NCBI GenBank assembly: GCA_947629575.1
Contig: CANREF010000014.1
Coordinates: 1-37,580, forward strand
DNA from: an uncultured Clostridia bacterium
Lineage (GTDB): Bacteria > Bacillota > Clostridia > Christensenellales > Borkfalkiaceae
Length of the DNA stretch: 37,580 nucleotides
Direction of reading: 5' to 3'
In this document: positions 26,888 to 35,645 of the stretch, in pieces
How positions within the stretch are numbered: position 1 is the stretch's first letter
Layout: every line of letters starts with the position of its first letter
Notes under the pieces: model-generated
The model's database searches: none
The model's input: the letters and a program-made list of their open reading frames with translations, nothing else
What the model was told of the DNA's origin: nothing
Made by a program: the position numbers and the translations under genes

Positions 26888-27700
26888 ATGGCAGAGAAGA
26901 AAGCAGCTCCCGCGGAAAAGAGCACGGAAAAGGCAGCTCCCGCGGAGAAGAGCGCAAAGAAAGCCCCCGCAGCGAAGAGCGCGGAGAAGGCGGCTCCCGC
27001 AGAAAAGAGCGCAAAGAAAGCCCCCGCGGCAAAGAGCGCGGAAAAGGCAGCTCCCGCAGAAAAGAGCGCAAAGAAAGCCCCCGCGGCAAAGAGCGCGGAA
27101 AAGGCTGCTCCTGCGGCAAAGAGCGCGAAGAAAGCAGCTCCCGCGGTCAGCACGCGCGAGCCGAGCAGAGTGCTCAAACAGTACCGCGAAGAGGTAGTTC
27201 CCTACCTCATGAAGAAGTTCGGCTACAAGTCGGTGATGCAAGTCCCGAAGATCGAGAAGATCGTCATCAACACGGGCCTCGGCGACATCAAGGACAACCA
27301 GAAGTCCATGCAGATCATCGAGAACGAACTCAAACTGATCACCGGGCAGAAGCCCATCTATTGCAAGGCAACGAAGTCGGTCGCGAACTTCAAGGTGAGA
27401 GAGGGGATGAACATCGGTCTCAAAGTCACCTTGCGCGGCAGCAGAATGTATGACTTCTACGATAAGTTCGTCTCCATTGCGCTTCCCCGCGTGCGCGACT
27501 TCCGCGGTGTGTCTTCAACGGCATTCGACGGCAGAGGCAACTACGCGGTCGGGCTCAAGGAGCAGTTGATCTTCCCCGAGATCACCTACGATCAGGTGGA
27601 GAAGATCAGGGGCATGGACGTGTGCATCGTGACCACGGCGCAGACGGACGAGGAAGCGAGAGAGCTCTTAAGGGCGCTCGGAATGCCTTTCAAGAAGTGA
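26888..27700 (+). CDS. rplE: 50S ribosomal protein L5 with H1-like tandem-repeat N-terminal tail
   Basis: 270 residues. The core from Arg90 is a full-length L5 (about 180 residues): [33 protein letters not shown], the [21 protein letters not shown] loop and [18 protein letters not shown]5 binds 5S rRNA and contacts P-site tRNA. Residues 1-89 are an added low-complexity tail with three copies of the 19-residue unit [19 protein letters not shown] and a diverged fourth. The ATG is preceded by AAGGAG; the core has no good start of its own near Arg90, so the tail should be translated. Composition resembles histone H1-like tails, which suggests extra nucleic-acid contact. Confidence 0.95.
   Translation: MAEKKAAPAEKSTEKAAPAEKSAKKAPAAKSAEKAAPAEKSAKKAPAAKSAEKAAPAEKSAKKAPAAKSAEKAAPAAKSAKKAAPAVSTREPSRVLKQYREEVVPYLMKKFGYKSVMQVPKIEKIVINTGLGDIKDNQKSMQIIENELKLITGQKPIYCKATKSVANFKVREGMNIGLKVTLRGSRMYDFYDKFVSIALPRVRDFRGVSSTAFDGRGNYAVGLKEQLIFPEITYDQVEKIRGMDVCIVTTAQTDEEARELLRALGMPFKK
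26927..27145 (+). repeat. In-frame 57-bp tandem repeat inside rplE
   Basis: Three near-identical 57-base units (26927-27097) and a partial fourth (to about 27145) encode the Lys/Ala/Pro tail of L5. Third-position differences between units show that the array has begun to diverge. Copy number could vary between strains through slippage or recombination. Confidence 0.85.
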
Positions 27701-27710
27701 GGAGAAGAAC

Positions 27711-27896
27711 ATGGCAAAAAAGTCAATGATCAACAAACAGCAAAAAACCCCTAAGTTTTCCACGAGAGCTTATACCCGTTGCTCCATCTGTGGAAGACCT
27801 CACGCGGTCTTGCGCAAGTACGGTGTCTGCCGTATCTGCTTCAGGAATCTTGCCTACAAGGGTCAGATCCCGGGCGTGAAAAAATCGAGCTGGTAA
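27711..27896 (+). CDS. rpsZ: 30S ribosomal protein S14, zinc type Z
   Basis: 61 residues, the short zinc-binding form. Cys24, Cys27, Cys40 and Cys43 (CSICGR and CRICFR) form the metal site, and the end [11 protein letters not shown] is typical of the family. S14 completes the 30S head late in assembly. Bacteria with this form often keep a zinc-free paralogue elsewhere for zinc starvation; none is in the window. AGGAG precedes the start. Confidence 0.98.
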   Translation: MAKKSMINKQQKTPKFSTRAYTRCSICGRPHAVLRKYGVCRICFRNLAYKGQIPGVKKSSW

Positions 27897-27907
27897 GGAG
27901 GCAAGAA

Positions 27908-28297
27908 ATGACAGATCCCATCGCAGATATGCTCACGAGAATCAGAAATGCGCTCACCGTCCGCAAGGAGACGGTGGAGATCCCCGCTTCCAAGATGAAG
28001 AAGGAGATCGCCCGTATCCTGCTCGAGGAGGGCTATGTAGCAGGCGTAGAGTGCGTGGAGGACGGCTATAACGGGAAACTCGTTCTCACCCTCAAATATG
28101 CGGACGGCCGCTCGGTCATCGGCGGGCTCGAAAGAGTATCCAAGCCCGGTCTCCGTACCTATTGCGGCGCAGATGAGATGCCCAAAGTCCTCGGCGGCTT
28201 CGGCATCGCCATCCTTTCCACAAATAAAGGCATCATGACGGATAAGCAGGCAAAGCGGCAGAATGTCGGCGGCGAAGTGCTCTGCTACGTCTATTAA
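27908..28297 (+). CDS. rpsH: 30S ribosomal protein S8
   Basis: 129 residues from the ATG at 27908, which follows AAGGAGG; the open frame extends upstream through rpsZ but has no reason to start there. [32 protein letters not shown] and the end block [23 protein letters not shown] type residues (here [16 protein letters not shown]) are diagnostic. S8 binds helix 21 of 16S rRNA and, in E. coli, represses the spc operon. No matching leader was recognised here. Confidence 0.97.
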   Translation: MTDPIADMLTRIRNALTVRKETVEIPASKMKKEIARILLEEGYVAGVECVEDGYNGKLVLTLKYADGRSVIGGLERVSKPGLRTYCGADEMPKVLGGFGIAILSTNKGIMTDKQAKRQNVGGEVLCYVY

Positions 28298-28307
28298 GGA
28301 GGGAATT

Positions 28308-28859
28308 ATGTCTCGAATCGGTAAATTGAGCATCGCAATTCCCGCAGGCGTCAGCCTCACTTTTGAAAACCGCGTTCTCACCGTGAAGGGCCCCAAGGGC
28401 ACGCTCACCCGTGAGATGAAGACGGACAAGATCGACGTTAAGGTCGAAGACGGTCAAATCAAGCTCACCACGCTCGACGACGCCAAGGAGACGGGCGCTC
28501 TGCACGGACTTTACAGGGCGCTTCTCGCCGGAATGGTCAAGGGCGTATACGAGGGCTTTACCAAGAGCCTCGAGGTAAAGGGCGTCGGCTGGAAGGTGCA
28601 GAAGCAGGGCAACAAACTCATCATGAACGTGGGTTATTCCCACCCCATCGAGTTCACAGAGCCCGAGGGCATCAAGATCGACTGCCCCACGCAGACGGAC
28701 ATCAACGTCTCGGGCATCGATAAGGTTTTGGTCGGGCAGGTCGCGGCGGATCTTCGTGCCGTCCGCGTTCCCGAGCCCTATCACGGCTACGGTATCCGCT
28801 ATAAGGGCGAGCATATCGAGCATAAGGAAGGCAAGACTTCGGGCAAGGGCAAGAAGTAA
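28308..28859 (+). CDS. rplF: 50S ribosomal protein L6
   Basis: 183 residues from the ATG at 28308 with AAGGAGG upstream. Two tandem L6 domains are seen: MSRIGKLSIAIPAGVSLTF ... VKGPKGTLTRE, then YEGFTKSLEVKGVGWKVQ with the late motif PEPYHGYGIRYKGEHIEHKEGK. L6 sits near the factor-binding site and supports EF-G function. The longer open frame upstream overlaps rpsH and is not used. Confidence 0.97.
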   Translation: MSRIGKLSIAIPAGVSLTFENRVLTVKGPKGTLTREMKTDKIDVKVEDGQIKLTTLDDAKETGALHGLYRALLAGMVKGVYEGFTKSLEVKGVGWKVQKQGNKLIMNVGYSHPIEFTEPEGIKIDCPTQTDINVSGIDKVLVGQVAADLRAVRVPEPYHGYGIRYKGEHIEHKEGKTSGKGKK

Positions 28860-28872
28860 AGGAGCGTAAATC

Positions 28873-29241
28873 ATGATAACGAAAGTTGATAAAAATTCGG
28901 TCAGACAGCGCCGTCACGCCCGCGTTCGCAAACATATTTCGGGCACGGCGGAGACGCCCCGTCTGAACGTGTACAGAAGTCTGAATCACATCTATGTGCA
29001 GGTCATCGACGACGTGAAGGGCGTAACTCTCGCCTCTGCCTCCACCTTGGAGAAGACGGTCCGCGAAAAGGTCGCGGGCAAGACCAAGACGGAAGCGGCG
29101 AAGGTCGTGGGGCTCACGGTCGGCGAGCGCGCCAAGGAAAAGGGCATCGAGGCCGTCGTGTTCGACAGGGGCGGTTACCTCTATACGGGCCGCGTAAAGG
29201 CGGTCGCAGACGGCGCGCGTGAAGCCGGACTCAAATTCTGA
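28873..29241 (+). CDS. rplR: 50S ribosomal protein L18
   Basis: 122 residues, normal length. The basic N-terminus ([27 protein letters not shown]) binds 5S rRNA together with L5; [10 protein letters not shown] and the end [27 protein letters not shown] are characteristic. The ribosome binding site is GGAG, 11 bases from the preceding stop. Confidence 0.98.
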   Translation: MITKVDKNSVRQRRHARVRKHISGTAETPRLNVYRSLNHIYVQVIDDVKGVTLASASTLEKTVREKVAGKTKTEAAKVVGLTVGERAKEKGIEAVVFDRGGYLYTGRVKAVADGAREAGLKF

Positions 29242-29255
29242 GCGGGAGAGAAATC

Positions 29256-29774
29256 ATGGCAAGAGAAAACAGACCTCAAAGAAAACAGGAGCAGGATGAC
29301 GGTTTCATCAAGAAACTCATCGGCATCAACCGCGTCAGTAAGACGGTCAAAGGCGGCAGAAACATGCGCTTTGCGGCGCTCGTCGTCGTAGGCGACGGCA
29401 ACGGCAAGGTCGGCTACGGTCAGGGCAAGGCGAAGGAAGTTCCCGAAGCCATCGAGAAGGCGACGCAGGCGGCGAAGAAGTCGCTCGTGCGCGTGCCGAT
29501 CGTAGACACCACCATTCCTCATGAGATCCTCGGCAAATTCGGGCGCGGCGCAGTTCTGATGCTTCCCGCCGAAGAAGGTACGGGCGTGATCGCGGGCGGT
29601 CCCGTGCGTGCGGTCATGGAGGCTGCGGGCATCAAGAACATCCGCACCAAGTCTCACGGCACTCAGAACCCCGTCAACTGCGTCAAGGCGACGATCGCGG
29701 GGCTTGCGGCGCTCAAGACGGCGGAGGAGGTCGCCCTTCTTCGCGGCAAGACCGTCGAAGAGATCGTGGGATAA
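29256..29774 (+). CDS. rpsE: 30S ribosomal protein S5
   Basis: 172 residues. The double-stranded RNA-binding-like N domain holds [24 protein letters not shown] and [17 protein letters not shown]; the C domain has [21 protein letters not shown] and [15 protein letters not shown]5 lies at the mRNA entry tunnel and influences accuracy. The spectinomycin-contact loop (KTVKGGRN) looks wild type. Confidence 0.98.
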   Translation: MARENRPQRKQEQDDGFIKKLIGINRVSKTVKGGRNMRFAALVVVGDGNGKVGYGQGKAKEVPEAIEKATQAAKKSLVRVPIVDTTIPHEILGKFGRGAVLMLPAEEGTGVIAGGPVRAVMEAAGIKNIRTKSHGTQNPVNCVKATIAGLAALKTAEEVALLRGKTVEEIVG

Positions 29775-29785
29775 AGGAGGACGAT

Positions 29786-29959
29786 ATGGTAAAAGTAACG
29801 CTTATAAAGAGCCCCATCGGCGAAGTGAAGGCGGTGAAGGCGACGGTCGAGTCGCTCGGGCTCAAAAAGATCCGTTCCGAAAAGACCTTTGAAGATTCCC
29901 CCGCACTGCAGGGCAAACTGAAGAAGGTCGCTCACCTTGTAAAGGTGGAGAACGTATAA
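29786..29959 (+). CDS. rpmD: 50S ribosomal protein L30
   Basis: 57 residues, preceded by AAAGGAGG. The sequence begins [20 protein letters not shown], contains [10 protein letters not shown] and ends HLVKVENV, the standard L30 pattern. It sits between rpsE and rplO as in most bacteria. L30 is a small late-assembly 50S protein. Confidence 0.96.
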   Translation: MVKVTLIKSPIGEVKAVKATVESLGLKKIRSEKTFEDSPALQGKLKKVAHLVKVENV

Positions 29960-29969
29960 GGAGACAGCA

Positions 29970-30419
29970 ATGAGAATTGATACAGTAAGACCCGCAGAGG
30001 GGTCGAGAACTTCCGCAAAGCGTCTCGGCAGGGGCATCGGTTCGGGCCTCGGCAAGACGAGCGGCAAGGGACACAAGGGTCAATGGGCGCGTTCGGGCGG
30101 CGGTGTCCGTCCCGGCTTCGAGGGCGGTCAGATGCCTCTCGCAAGAAGGCTTCCCAAGCGCGGTTTCCACAACAAGTGGGGCAAGAGCTACGTCATCGTC
30201 AATCTTTCCGTCTTGAACGGGCTTCCCGCAGGCACTGTGGTGGACTACGGTTACATCATGGAAAACGGGCTCGCCAAGAACGTAAAGGACAATGCGGGGC
30301 TCAAAGTGCTCGGCGGCGGGGAGCTCACAGTGGCGCTCACCGTGCGCGCGAGCAAGTTCTCCGCAACGGCGAAAACTGCGATCGAGAACGCCGGCGGTAC
30401 GGCGGAAGTCATCGAATGA
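29970..30419 (+). CDS. rplO: 50S ribosomal protein L15
   Basis: 149 residues. The N-terminal glycine- and arginine-rich extension that threads into 23S rRNA is clear ([20 protein letters not shown], then [18 protein letters not shown]), followed by the globular part with [34 protein letters not shown]15 is a late 50S assembly protein. The 42-base gap to secY contains only the next ribosome binding site. Confidence 0.98.
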   Translation: MRIDTVRPAEGSRTSAKRLGRGIGSGLGKTSGKGHKGQWARSGGGVRPGFEGGQMPLARRLPKRGFHNKWGKSYVIVNLSVLNGLPAGTVVDYGYIMENGLAKNVKDNAGLKVLGGGELTVALTVRASKFSATAKTAIENAGGTAEVIE

Positions 30420-30461
30420 CGCGCCTGCCCCGCACCTTCGCAGTAAAACAGGAGTGAAAAA

Positions 30462-31784
30462 ATGTTTGAAACATTGAAAAATGCCTTTCTCAATAAGGAC
30501 ATCAGAAAGAAAATTATCATAACGCTGCTGCTCCTTCTCGTATTCCGCGTAGGGTGCTATATCCCCGTTCCCGGCATGGCGAGAGCGCTTTTCTCGGACG
30601 GAAGCGATGCCAATAGCTTTCTGACGCTGATGAACAGCGTAACGGGCGGCGCGCTTGCAAACGGAACGCTCTTTGCACTGGGTATCGGACCGTACATCAA
30701 CGCGTCCATTATCATTCAGCTCCTCACGGTCGGCATTCCCGCACTCGAACGGCTGAGCAAGCAGGGCGAAGAGGGCAGAAAGAAGATCACCAACATCACC
30801 CGTATCATCACGATCATCCTCGCCGTGGTACAGTCCATCGGCATCATCGTCACCTATGCGGGCGGCTGGGGCAATACCGATAATCCCAGCATCAACCTCG
30901 AACTGTTCGGCAACCGGAGGTGGCTCGCCATCATCTACATGACGGTCATCTACACGGGCGGCGCAATGCTCGTGATGTGGCTGGGCGAACGCATTACCGA
31001 CTACGGCGTCGGCAATGGCATTTCCCTCATCATCTTCATCGGTATCATCTCGACGGCGGGACTTGCCATCATCGATAAGCTCATCGCTATCGGTCAGCCC
31101 GCTTCCGCGGGCGGCGGGATCTCCAACCTCTTCGAGGTGCTCGGCTTCCTTGCCCTTGCGGTCGTCGTGTTCTTCTGCATCGTCTATGTAGACCTTGCGG
31201 AGCGCAGGATCCATGTGCAATACGCCAAGCAGGTCCGCGGCACCAAGATGTACGGCGGACAGAGCTCCGTCATTCCCATGAAGATCACGGGAAGCGGCGT
31301 CATGCCCCTCATCTTCGCCTTCGCGATCATCTCCTTCCCGAGCATGATCATGAGCCTTGTTCCCGCATGGAGCAGTGCGCTCAACTGGTGGAACATGCAC
31401 TTTGCAAGCGGCACATGGGCATATGTCCTCGTCCTCGTAGTCCTCATCTTCGTGTTTGCGTTCTTCTATGCGCAGATCGAATTCAACCCCGAGGACGTCA
31501 GCAAGACCATCCAGCAGAACGGCGGCTTCATTCAGGGCATCCGTCCCGGCAAGCCCACGGCGCAGTATCTGAAGAAGATCCACAACCGCATCACGTTGTT
31601 CGGCGCGATCTTCCTCGCACTCGTCGCATTCATCCCGTCCTTCATCTTCAGCTTTGTAACGGTGGATCTCATCAACGTGTTCTCCACCACGGGACTTCTG
31701 ATCGTTGTCTCCGTCGCGCTTGAATTCGACAAGCAGTTGCAATCGCAGATCATGATGAAGAACACCAAGGGATTCCTCAAGTAA
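30462..31784 (+). CDS. secY: Protein translocase subunit SecY
   Basis: 440 residues with ten predicted membrane helices. The start FLNKDIRKKIIITLLLLLVFR leads into helix 1; ALGIGPYINASIIIQLL is the gate region near the plug, and cytoplasmic loops carry RRIHVQYAKQ and the basic FIQGIRPGKPTAQYL, where the ribosome and SecA bind. It forms the protein-conducting channel with SecE and SecG. It is the only integral membrane protein in the ribosomal cluster, in its usual place after rplO. Confidence 0.98.
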   Translation: MFETLKNAFLNKDIRKKIIITLLLLLVFRVGCYIPVPGMARALFSDGSDANSFLTLMNSVTGGALANGTLFALGIGPYINASIIIQLLTVGIPALERLSKQGEEGRKKITNITRIITIILAVVQSIGIIVTYAGGWGNTDNPSINLELFGNRRWLAIIYMTVIYTGGAMLVMWLGERITDYGVGNGISLIIFIGIISTAGLAIIDKLIAIGQPASAGGGISNLFEVLGFLALAVVVFFCIVYVDLAERRIHVQYAKQVRGTKMYGGQSSVIPMKITGSGVMPLIFAFAIISFPSMIMSLVPAWSSALNWWNMHFASGTWAYVLVLVVLIFVFAFFYAQIEFNPEDVSKTIQQNGGFIQGIRPGKPTAQYLKKIHNRITLFGAIFLALVAFIPSFIFSFVTVDLINVFSTTGLLIVVSVALEFDKQLQSQIMMKNTKGFLK

Positions 31785-31842
31785 GCAGTCACATCTCTTT
31801 TCTCGGCGTTATTGGGAAAAACTGTAAGACAGGAGACTATTG

Positions 31843-32478
31843 ATGAATTTGATTCTTCTCGGTGCGCCCGGCGCGGGCAAAGGCACGCAGGCGACCAAGA
31901 TCGCCGAAAGATACGGCATCGTCCACATTTCCACGGGAGATATCTTCCGCGCGAACCTCAAAAACGGGACCGAGATCGGTCTGCTTGCCAAGTCGTATAT
32001 GGACAGGGGCGAGCTCGTTCCCGATGAGGTGACGGTCGCCATCGTCAAAGACAGATTGACGTGGGAGGACTGCAAGAAGGGGTATCTCCTCGACGGCTTC
32101 CCCCGCAATCTGTTTCAGGCGGAGGAACTCGATAAGTTCGCACAGATCGATGGGGTCTTGAATATCAACATCGACCATAAGCTCCTCATGGACCGTCTCT
32201 GCGGAAGAAGAGTGTGCCGTGAGTGCGGCGAGAGCTATCACGTCTCCACCTTAAACGGCGCTACGACGTGCGCGCGCTGCGGCGGCGAGCTCTATCAGAG
32301 AAAGGACGACAATCCCGAAACGGTGGGGGCGCGCCTCGAAGTGTACAACGCGCAGACTGCGCCTCTCATCGATTACTACACCAAGAAGGGCATCATTCTG
32401 AATGTCACGGGCACGGAAGCTCCCGCCGATGTGCTCTTTGAGGACGTGAAGAAGGTGCTTGACAAATTAGCTCTTTGA
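31843..32478 (+). CDS. adk: Adenylate kinase, zinc-lid type
   Basis: 211 residues from the ATG at 31843 (AGGAG seven bases upstream); an in-frame TTG three bases earlier is less likely. The P-loop GAPGAGKGTQ, the AMP-binding STGDIFR and DGFPRN are intact. The lid domain carries Cys125, Cys128, Cys143 and Cys146, the four-cysteine zinc site common in Gram-positive bacteria. It catalyses the reversible conversion of ATP plus AMP to two ADP. The map start lies one base after its stop. Confidence 0.98.
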   Translation: MNLILLGAPGAGKGTQATKIAERYGIVHISTGDIFRANLKNGTEIGLLAKSYMDRGELVPDEVTVAIVKDRLTWEDCKKGYLLDGFPRNLFQAEELDKFAQIDGVLNINIDHKLLMDRLCGRRVCRECGESYHVSTLNGATTCARCGGELYQRKDDNPETVGARLEVYNAQTAPLIDYYTKKGIILNVTGTEAPADVLFEDVKKVLDKLAL

Positions 32479-32479
32479 T

Positions 32480-33223
32480 ATGATCTATGTGAAGACGGAG
32501 GAGGAGATCGATCTCCTCAGGGAACCGTGTGCGATCGTGCGGGACTGTCTCTCCTTTGTGGGCGGCAGGATCCGCGCGGGGATGACCACCAAGGAAGTGG
32601 ATACCCTCGTATACGACTTCATCAAGGCGAGCGGCGCCGAGCCGAGCTGTCTCGGATATTGCGGATATCCCGCTTCGGCATGTGTGTCCGTCAATGAAGT
32701 CGTCGTACACGGCATTCCGGATGAAAGGATCTTGAAAGAGGGCGACATCGTCAGTGTGGACCTGTGCGCCTACAAGAACGGTTTTCACGGGGACGGCGCG
32801 CGGACGTTTTGCATCGGCGAAGTCTCTCCCGAGAAGAAGAAGCTCGTGCGCGTCACGGAAGAGTGTTTCTTTCATGGCATCGAAGGGCTGAAGGAGGGCA
32901 CACCGCTCTACGACATCGGCTATTCGGTACAGCGCCATGCGGAAGAGAACGGCTTTTCCGTCATCCGCTCCTATACGGGGCACGGCATCGGGCGGGAAAT
33001 GCACGAAGACCCGAGCGTTCCCAACTTCGGAAGACGGGGGACGGGCGTGCGGCTGAAGGCGGGCACTGTGCTGTGCGTAGAGCCCATGATCGCCGCAGGC
33101 GGTTGGCGGGTCAAGATCCTCGACGACGGCTGGACGGCTGTCACCGTGGATGGCAGACCGGCGGCGCATTACGAGAACACACTGGTCGTTCGCGAGGACG
33201 GCGTGGAAATTCTGACGCTTTAA
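32480..33223 (+). CDS. map: Methionine aminopeptidase type I
   Basis: 247 residues. All five metal ligands are in place: Asp94, Asp105, His168, Glu201 and Glu232, each exactly three positions before its E. coli counterpart. Motifs [14 protein letters not shown] and EPMI are diagnostic. It removes the initiator methionine from new proteins. No Shine-Dalgarno motif precedes the ATG, which is one base from the adk stop, so translation probably depends on termination and re-initiation. Confidence 0.98.
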   Translation: MIYVKTEEEIDLLREPCAIVRDCLSFVGGRIRAGMTTKEVDTLVYDFIKASGAEPSCLGYCGYPASACVSVNEVVVHGIPDERILKEGDIVSVDLCAYKNGFHGDGARTFCIGEVSPEKKKLVRVTEECFFHGIEGLKEGTPLYDIGYSVQRHAEENGFSVIRSYTGHGIGREMHEDPSVPNFGRRGTGVRLKAGTVLCVEPMIAAGGWRVKILDDGWTAVTVDGRPAAHYENTLVVREDGVEILTL

Positions 33224-33233
33224 GGAGAGAGAA

Positions 33234-33455
33234 ATGTCCAAGGACGATGTTATTGAAGCAGAGGGCAGAGTGATCGAGGCGCTCCCGGATGCAAAGTTCA
33301 AAGTACAGCTTTCAAACGGTCACATCATCACGGCTTATATCTCTGGGAAACTGAGAATGAATTATATCCGCATCATCGAAGGGGACGGCGTGAAACTCGA
33401 AATGAGCCCGTACGACCTCACGAAAGGGCGGATCACGTGGAGAAGCAAGAACTAA
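33234..33455 (+). CDS. infA: Translation initiation factor IF-1
   Basis: 73 residues, an S1-type OB-fold: [45 protein letters not shown] and the end block [15 protein letters not shown]-1 blocks the ribosomal A site during initiation. AAGGAGAGAG precedes the ATG. Many Bacillota have a small KOW-domain gene between map and infA; here the gap is only 10 bases and no such gene exists. A long repeat-filled gap follows. Confidence 0.98.
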   Translation: MSKDDVIEAEGRVIEALPDAKFKVQLSNGHIITAYISGKLRMNYIRIIEGDGVKLEMSPYDLTKGRITWRSKN

Positions 33456-33853
33456 AACAGTTTCGCACGATTTCTTTTCCCTGTGTTACGCGCCAATCGC
33501 TCTAATTGTCATTTCGACCGAGCGAAGCGAGTGGAGAAATCTCACTTTGGAAAAAAAATCGTGCGAGGAAACCCTCCTTGTGCATCAACAGAGTTGATTC
33601 TCAAAATCGCTTCGTAAAAACGAAAAGCCGTAAGAGTGCGGCAAATTGAGTCCCGCAGCGCAAAAGCGTGGTTTTGCTCGCGGACGATTTTGGGAAGCAA
33701 ACGGGCGTTCCTCGTTTTCCGCGTCATCCTGAGCCGACGAGGTTACATGAAAACCGAAAGTCGTCCCCGAAGGATCCCGAATTACGAAGTCCGTCTGCTT
33801 GACCCGCCGTAAAATGCGGCAAGAGAAAATTAAAACTTTTGAGGTAAACAGAC
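33456..33853. repeat. Repeat-filled insertion between infA and rpmJ
   Basis: 398 bases with no gene. An inverted repeat pairs TCGCACGATTT (33463-33473) with AAATCGTGCGA (33556-33566). Between them lies a GTCATTTCGACCGAGCGAAG-type repeat (about 33508-33543). A second repeat of the GTCATCCTGAGC ... GAAGGATCC type spans about 33723-33778. A further hairpin, GCAAAA/TTTTGC, is at about 33660-33680. Both sequence types are familiar short dispersed repeats of bacterial intergenic regions. The gap splits a normally tight operon; no convincing promoter for rpmJ was found inside it. Confidence 0.7.
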
Positions 33854-33970
33854 ATGAAAGTACGTCCTTCCGTCAAACCGATGTGCGACAAATGCAAAGT
33901 CATCAAGAGAAACGGAAAAGTTATGGTGATTTGTTCCAAGAACAAGTCCCACAAGCAAAGACAAGGTTGA
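33854..33970 (+). CDS. rpmJ: 50S ribosomal protein L36, zinc type
   Basis: 38 residues beginning [20 protein letters not shown]. Cys11, Cys14, Cys27 and His33 form the zinc site of the C+ form, and the basic end HKQRQG is typical. GAGGT stands nine bases before the ATG. L36 is among the last proteins added to the 50S subunit. The promoter for the alpha genes begins eight bases after its stop. Confidence 0.95.
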   Translation: MKVRPSVKPMCDKCKVIKRNGKVMVICSKNKSHKQRQG

Positions 33971-33977
33971 AAATCGC

Positions 33978-34007
33978 TTGACATCTTGTTTTTGGATGTG
34001 TTATAAT
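33978..34007 (+). promoter_or_regulatory. Strong promoter for the alpha operon (rpsM onward)
   Basis: TTGACA (33978-33983), an 18-base spacer and TATAAT (34002-34007), with an extended -10 TG at 33999-34000. Start near 34014. It lets rpsM-rpsK-rpsD-rpoA-rplQ be transcribed apart from the S10-spc genes upstream. Confidence 0.85.
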
Positions 34008-34013
34008 CTACTA

Positions 34014-34203
34014 TGCGGTTTTATGCAAGAGACCGCAAAACGAATACAAAACGGCTGAATTTCCGCACAAAACTGTGCGGAAAATCGGCTTGCTTTGTAC
34101 TAAAAATCGAAAATAAGGGGCTTGCGGACAAGAAATATTTTCCACTGTTTCCCCCGCGGCCCGTGTCGATAAAAAATATTTCCAAATTCATCGGAGGTTT
34201 TCA
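34014..34203 (+). promoter_or_regulatory. Structured leader of the alpha operon
   Basis: About 190 nt precede rpsM. GCGGT/ACCGC (34016-34036 region) opens the leader. A near-perfect long stem then runs 34054-34089: TTTCCGCACA/TGTGCGGAAA around the loop AAAC, extended by GCTGA/TCGGC past one A-A mismatch. Finally GAAATATTTT (34132-34141) pairs with AAAATATTTC (34173-34182), ending about ten bases before the GGAGG of rpsM. The last stem could gate ribosome access. S4, encoded downstream, is the usual autoregulator of such leaders; its use here is inferred. A 108-codon open frame across the leader is not considered a gene. Confidence 0.5.
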
Positions 34204-34572
34204 ATGGCACGTATTGCCGGTGTCGATCTGCCCAGAGAGAAAAGGGTTGAGATCGGACTCACCTACATTTACGGGATCGGTCTTACCACATCCAAAAAGA
34301 TCCTTCAAGAAACCGGGATCGATCCAAATACCCGCGTGAAGGATCTCGACGAGACTGCGGTCTCCAAACTGAGAGAGTATATCGACCACCACTATGTCGT
34401 GGAAGGCGAACTCAGGGGACAAGTCAGCCTCAACATCAAGCGCCTGATGGAGATCGGGTGCTATCGTGGCGTGCGCCACAGAAAGGGTCTGCCCGTCCGC
34501 GGACAGAGCACCAAGCGGAACGCAAGGACGAGAAAAGGTCCGCGCCGCACGGTCGCAAACAAGAAGAAGTAA
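34204..34572 (+). CDS. rpsM: 30S ribosomal protein S13
   Basis: 122 residues. [30 protein letters not shown] and [35 protein letters not shown] are unmistakable; the basic tail reaches P-site tRNA. GGAGG lies seven bases upstream. First gene of the alpha block, downstream of its own promoter. Confidence 0.98.
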   Translation: MARIAGVDLPREKRVEIGLTYIYGIGLTTSKKILQETGIDPNTRVKDLDETAVSKLREYIDHHYVVEGELRGQVSLNIKRLMEIGCYRGVRHRKGLPVRGQSTKRNARTRKGPRRTVANKKK

Positions 34573-34584
34573 GGAGAGAGACAA

Positions 34585-34983
34585 ATGGCAGATAAGAAAA
34601 GAACAGTCTCTCGCGGCAAGAAGAGAGAGATCAAAAAAATCGATAAAGGACAGGTCCATATCCAGTCCACCTTCAATAACACCCTTGTCACGATCACGGA
34701 TATGAGCGGCAACGCGATCTCGTGGTCGAGCGCAGGTTCTTTGGGCTTCAAGGGCTCGAGGAAGGGCACGCCCTTTGCGGCGCAGATGGCCACCGAGACG
34801 GCGGCAAAGGCGGCAAAGGAACATGGGCTCCGTTTTGTCGAGGTCTATGTGAAGGGACCCGGCGCGGGCAGAGAGTCTGCGATCAGAGCGCTTGCGAACT
34901 GCGATCTGCAGGTTACGCTCATCGCGGATGTTTCGCCCATTCCCCACAACGGATGCAGACCGCCCAAGCGCAGAAGAGTATAA
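34585..34983 (+). CDS. rpsK: 30S ribosomal protein S11
   Basis: 132 residues. [52 protein letters not shown] core (seen as [15 protein letters not shown] and [14 protein letters not shown]) and the end block [18 protein letters not shown] identify it. S11 helps form the platform and the E-site mRNA path. AGGAGAG precedes the ATG. Confidence 0.98.
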   Translation: MADKKRTVSRGKKREIKKIDKGQVHIQSTFNNTLVTITDMSGNAISWSSAGSLGFKGSRKGTPFAAQMATETAAKAAKEHGLRFVEVYVKGPGAGRESAIRALANCDLQVTLIADVSPIPHNGCRPPKRRRV

Positions 34984-34995
34984 GGAGAGAAGAAG

Positions 34996-35622
34996 ATGGC
35001 AGTATACAGAGACGCAAAATGTAAACTTTGCAGAAGAGAGGGTAACAAGCTCTTTTTGAAGGGCGAGAAGTGCTACCTCGATAAGTGCCCCTTCAACAAG
35101 CGCCCCACGCCTCCCGGAAAGGCTCCCTCCGCAGTGCGGAAGAAGGTCTCCGAGTACGGCTTGCAGCTTCGTGAGAAGCAGAAGACCAAGCGCATCTACG
35201 GCGTGAACGAAGGGCAATTCCGCCACTACTATGAAATGGCGGACAGAATGAAGGGCATCACGGGCGAGAACATGCTCTCCCTGCTCGAAAGAAGGCTCGA
35301 CAATGTGGTATTCCGCATGGGCGTGGGCGCTTCGAGGACGCAGGCAAGGCAGCTCGTCAATCATTCCCACTTCATGGTGAACGGCAGAACGGTCAACGTT
35401 CCTTCCTATATCGTGAGAGCGGGGGACGTCATTGCGGTCAAGGAAAACCGCAAGAACAACAAATTCTTCGAACAGATCAAAACGATGAAGGTTGCGAATA
35501 TGCCCAAGTGGCTTGAATTCGATCCCGAGAAGCTGGAAGGCAAAGTTTTGGCGCTTCCGACCCGTGAGGACGTTGACAGCCAGATTGCAGAGCATATGAT
35601 TGTCGAATTGTACTCCAAGTAA
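34996..35622 (+). CDS. rpsD: 30S ribosomal protein S4, zinc (C+) type
   Basis: 208 residues. Cys9, Cys12, Cys26 and Cys31 form the N-terminal zinc knuckle. The S4 RNA-binding domain follows: [34 protein letters not shown] and the C-terminal MIVELYSK. S4 nucleates 30S assembly and is a classic autoregulator. In Bacillus rpsD stands alone elsewhere; here it lies between rpsK and rpoA, as in E. coli and many Clostridia. Confidence 0.98.
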   Translation: MAVYRDAKCKLCRREGNKLFLKGEKCYLDKCPFNKRPTPPGKAPSAVRKKVSEYGLQLREKQKTKRIYGVNEGQFRHYYEMADRMKGITGENMLSLLERRLDNVVFRMGVGASRTQARQLVNHSHFMVNGRTVNVPSYIVRAGDVIAVKENRKNNKFFEQIKTMKVANMPKWLEFDPEKLEGKVLALPTREDVDSQIAEHMIVELYSK

Positions 35623-35645
35623 TCAAAATATAAGGAGGTAGCTTT

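Noticed and set aside
26927..27145. Regular repeats that could be mistaken for a CRISPR or other repeat array
   Set aside because: The units are contiguous without spacers and in frame, and they encode a protein tail; this is a coding tandem repeat.
29862..31742. 626-codon - strand frame across rplO and secY
   Set aside because: It is antisense to unmistakable L15 and SecY, has a low-complexity Asp/Glu/Arg-rich translation and no ribosome binding context.
34013..34339. 108-codon + strand frame overlapping the start of rpsM
   Set aside because: It begins at the predicted transcription start with no ribosome binding site, covers the structured leader and overlaps rpsM out of frame.
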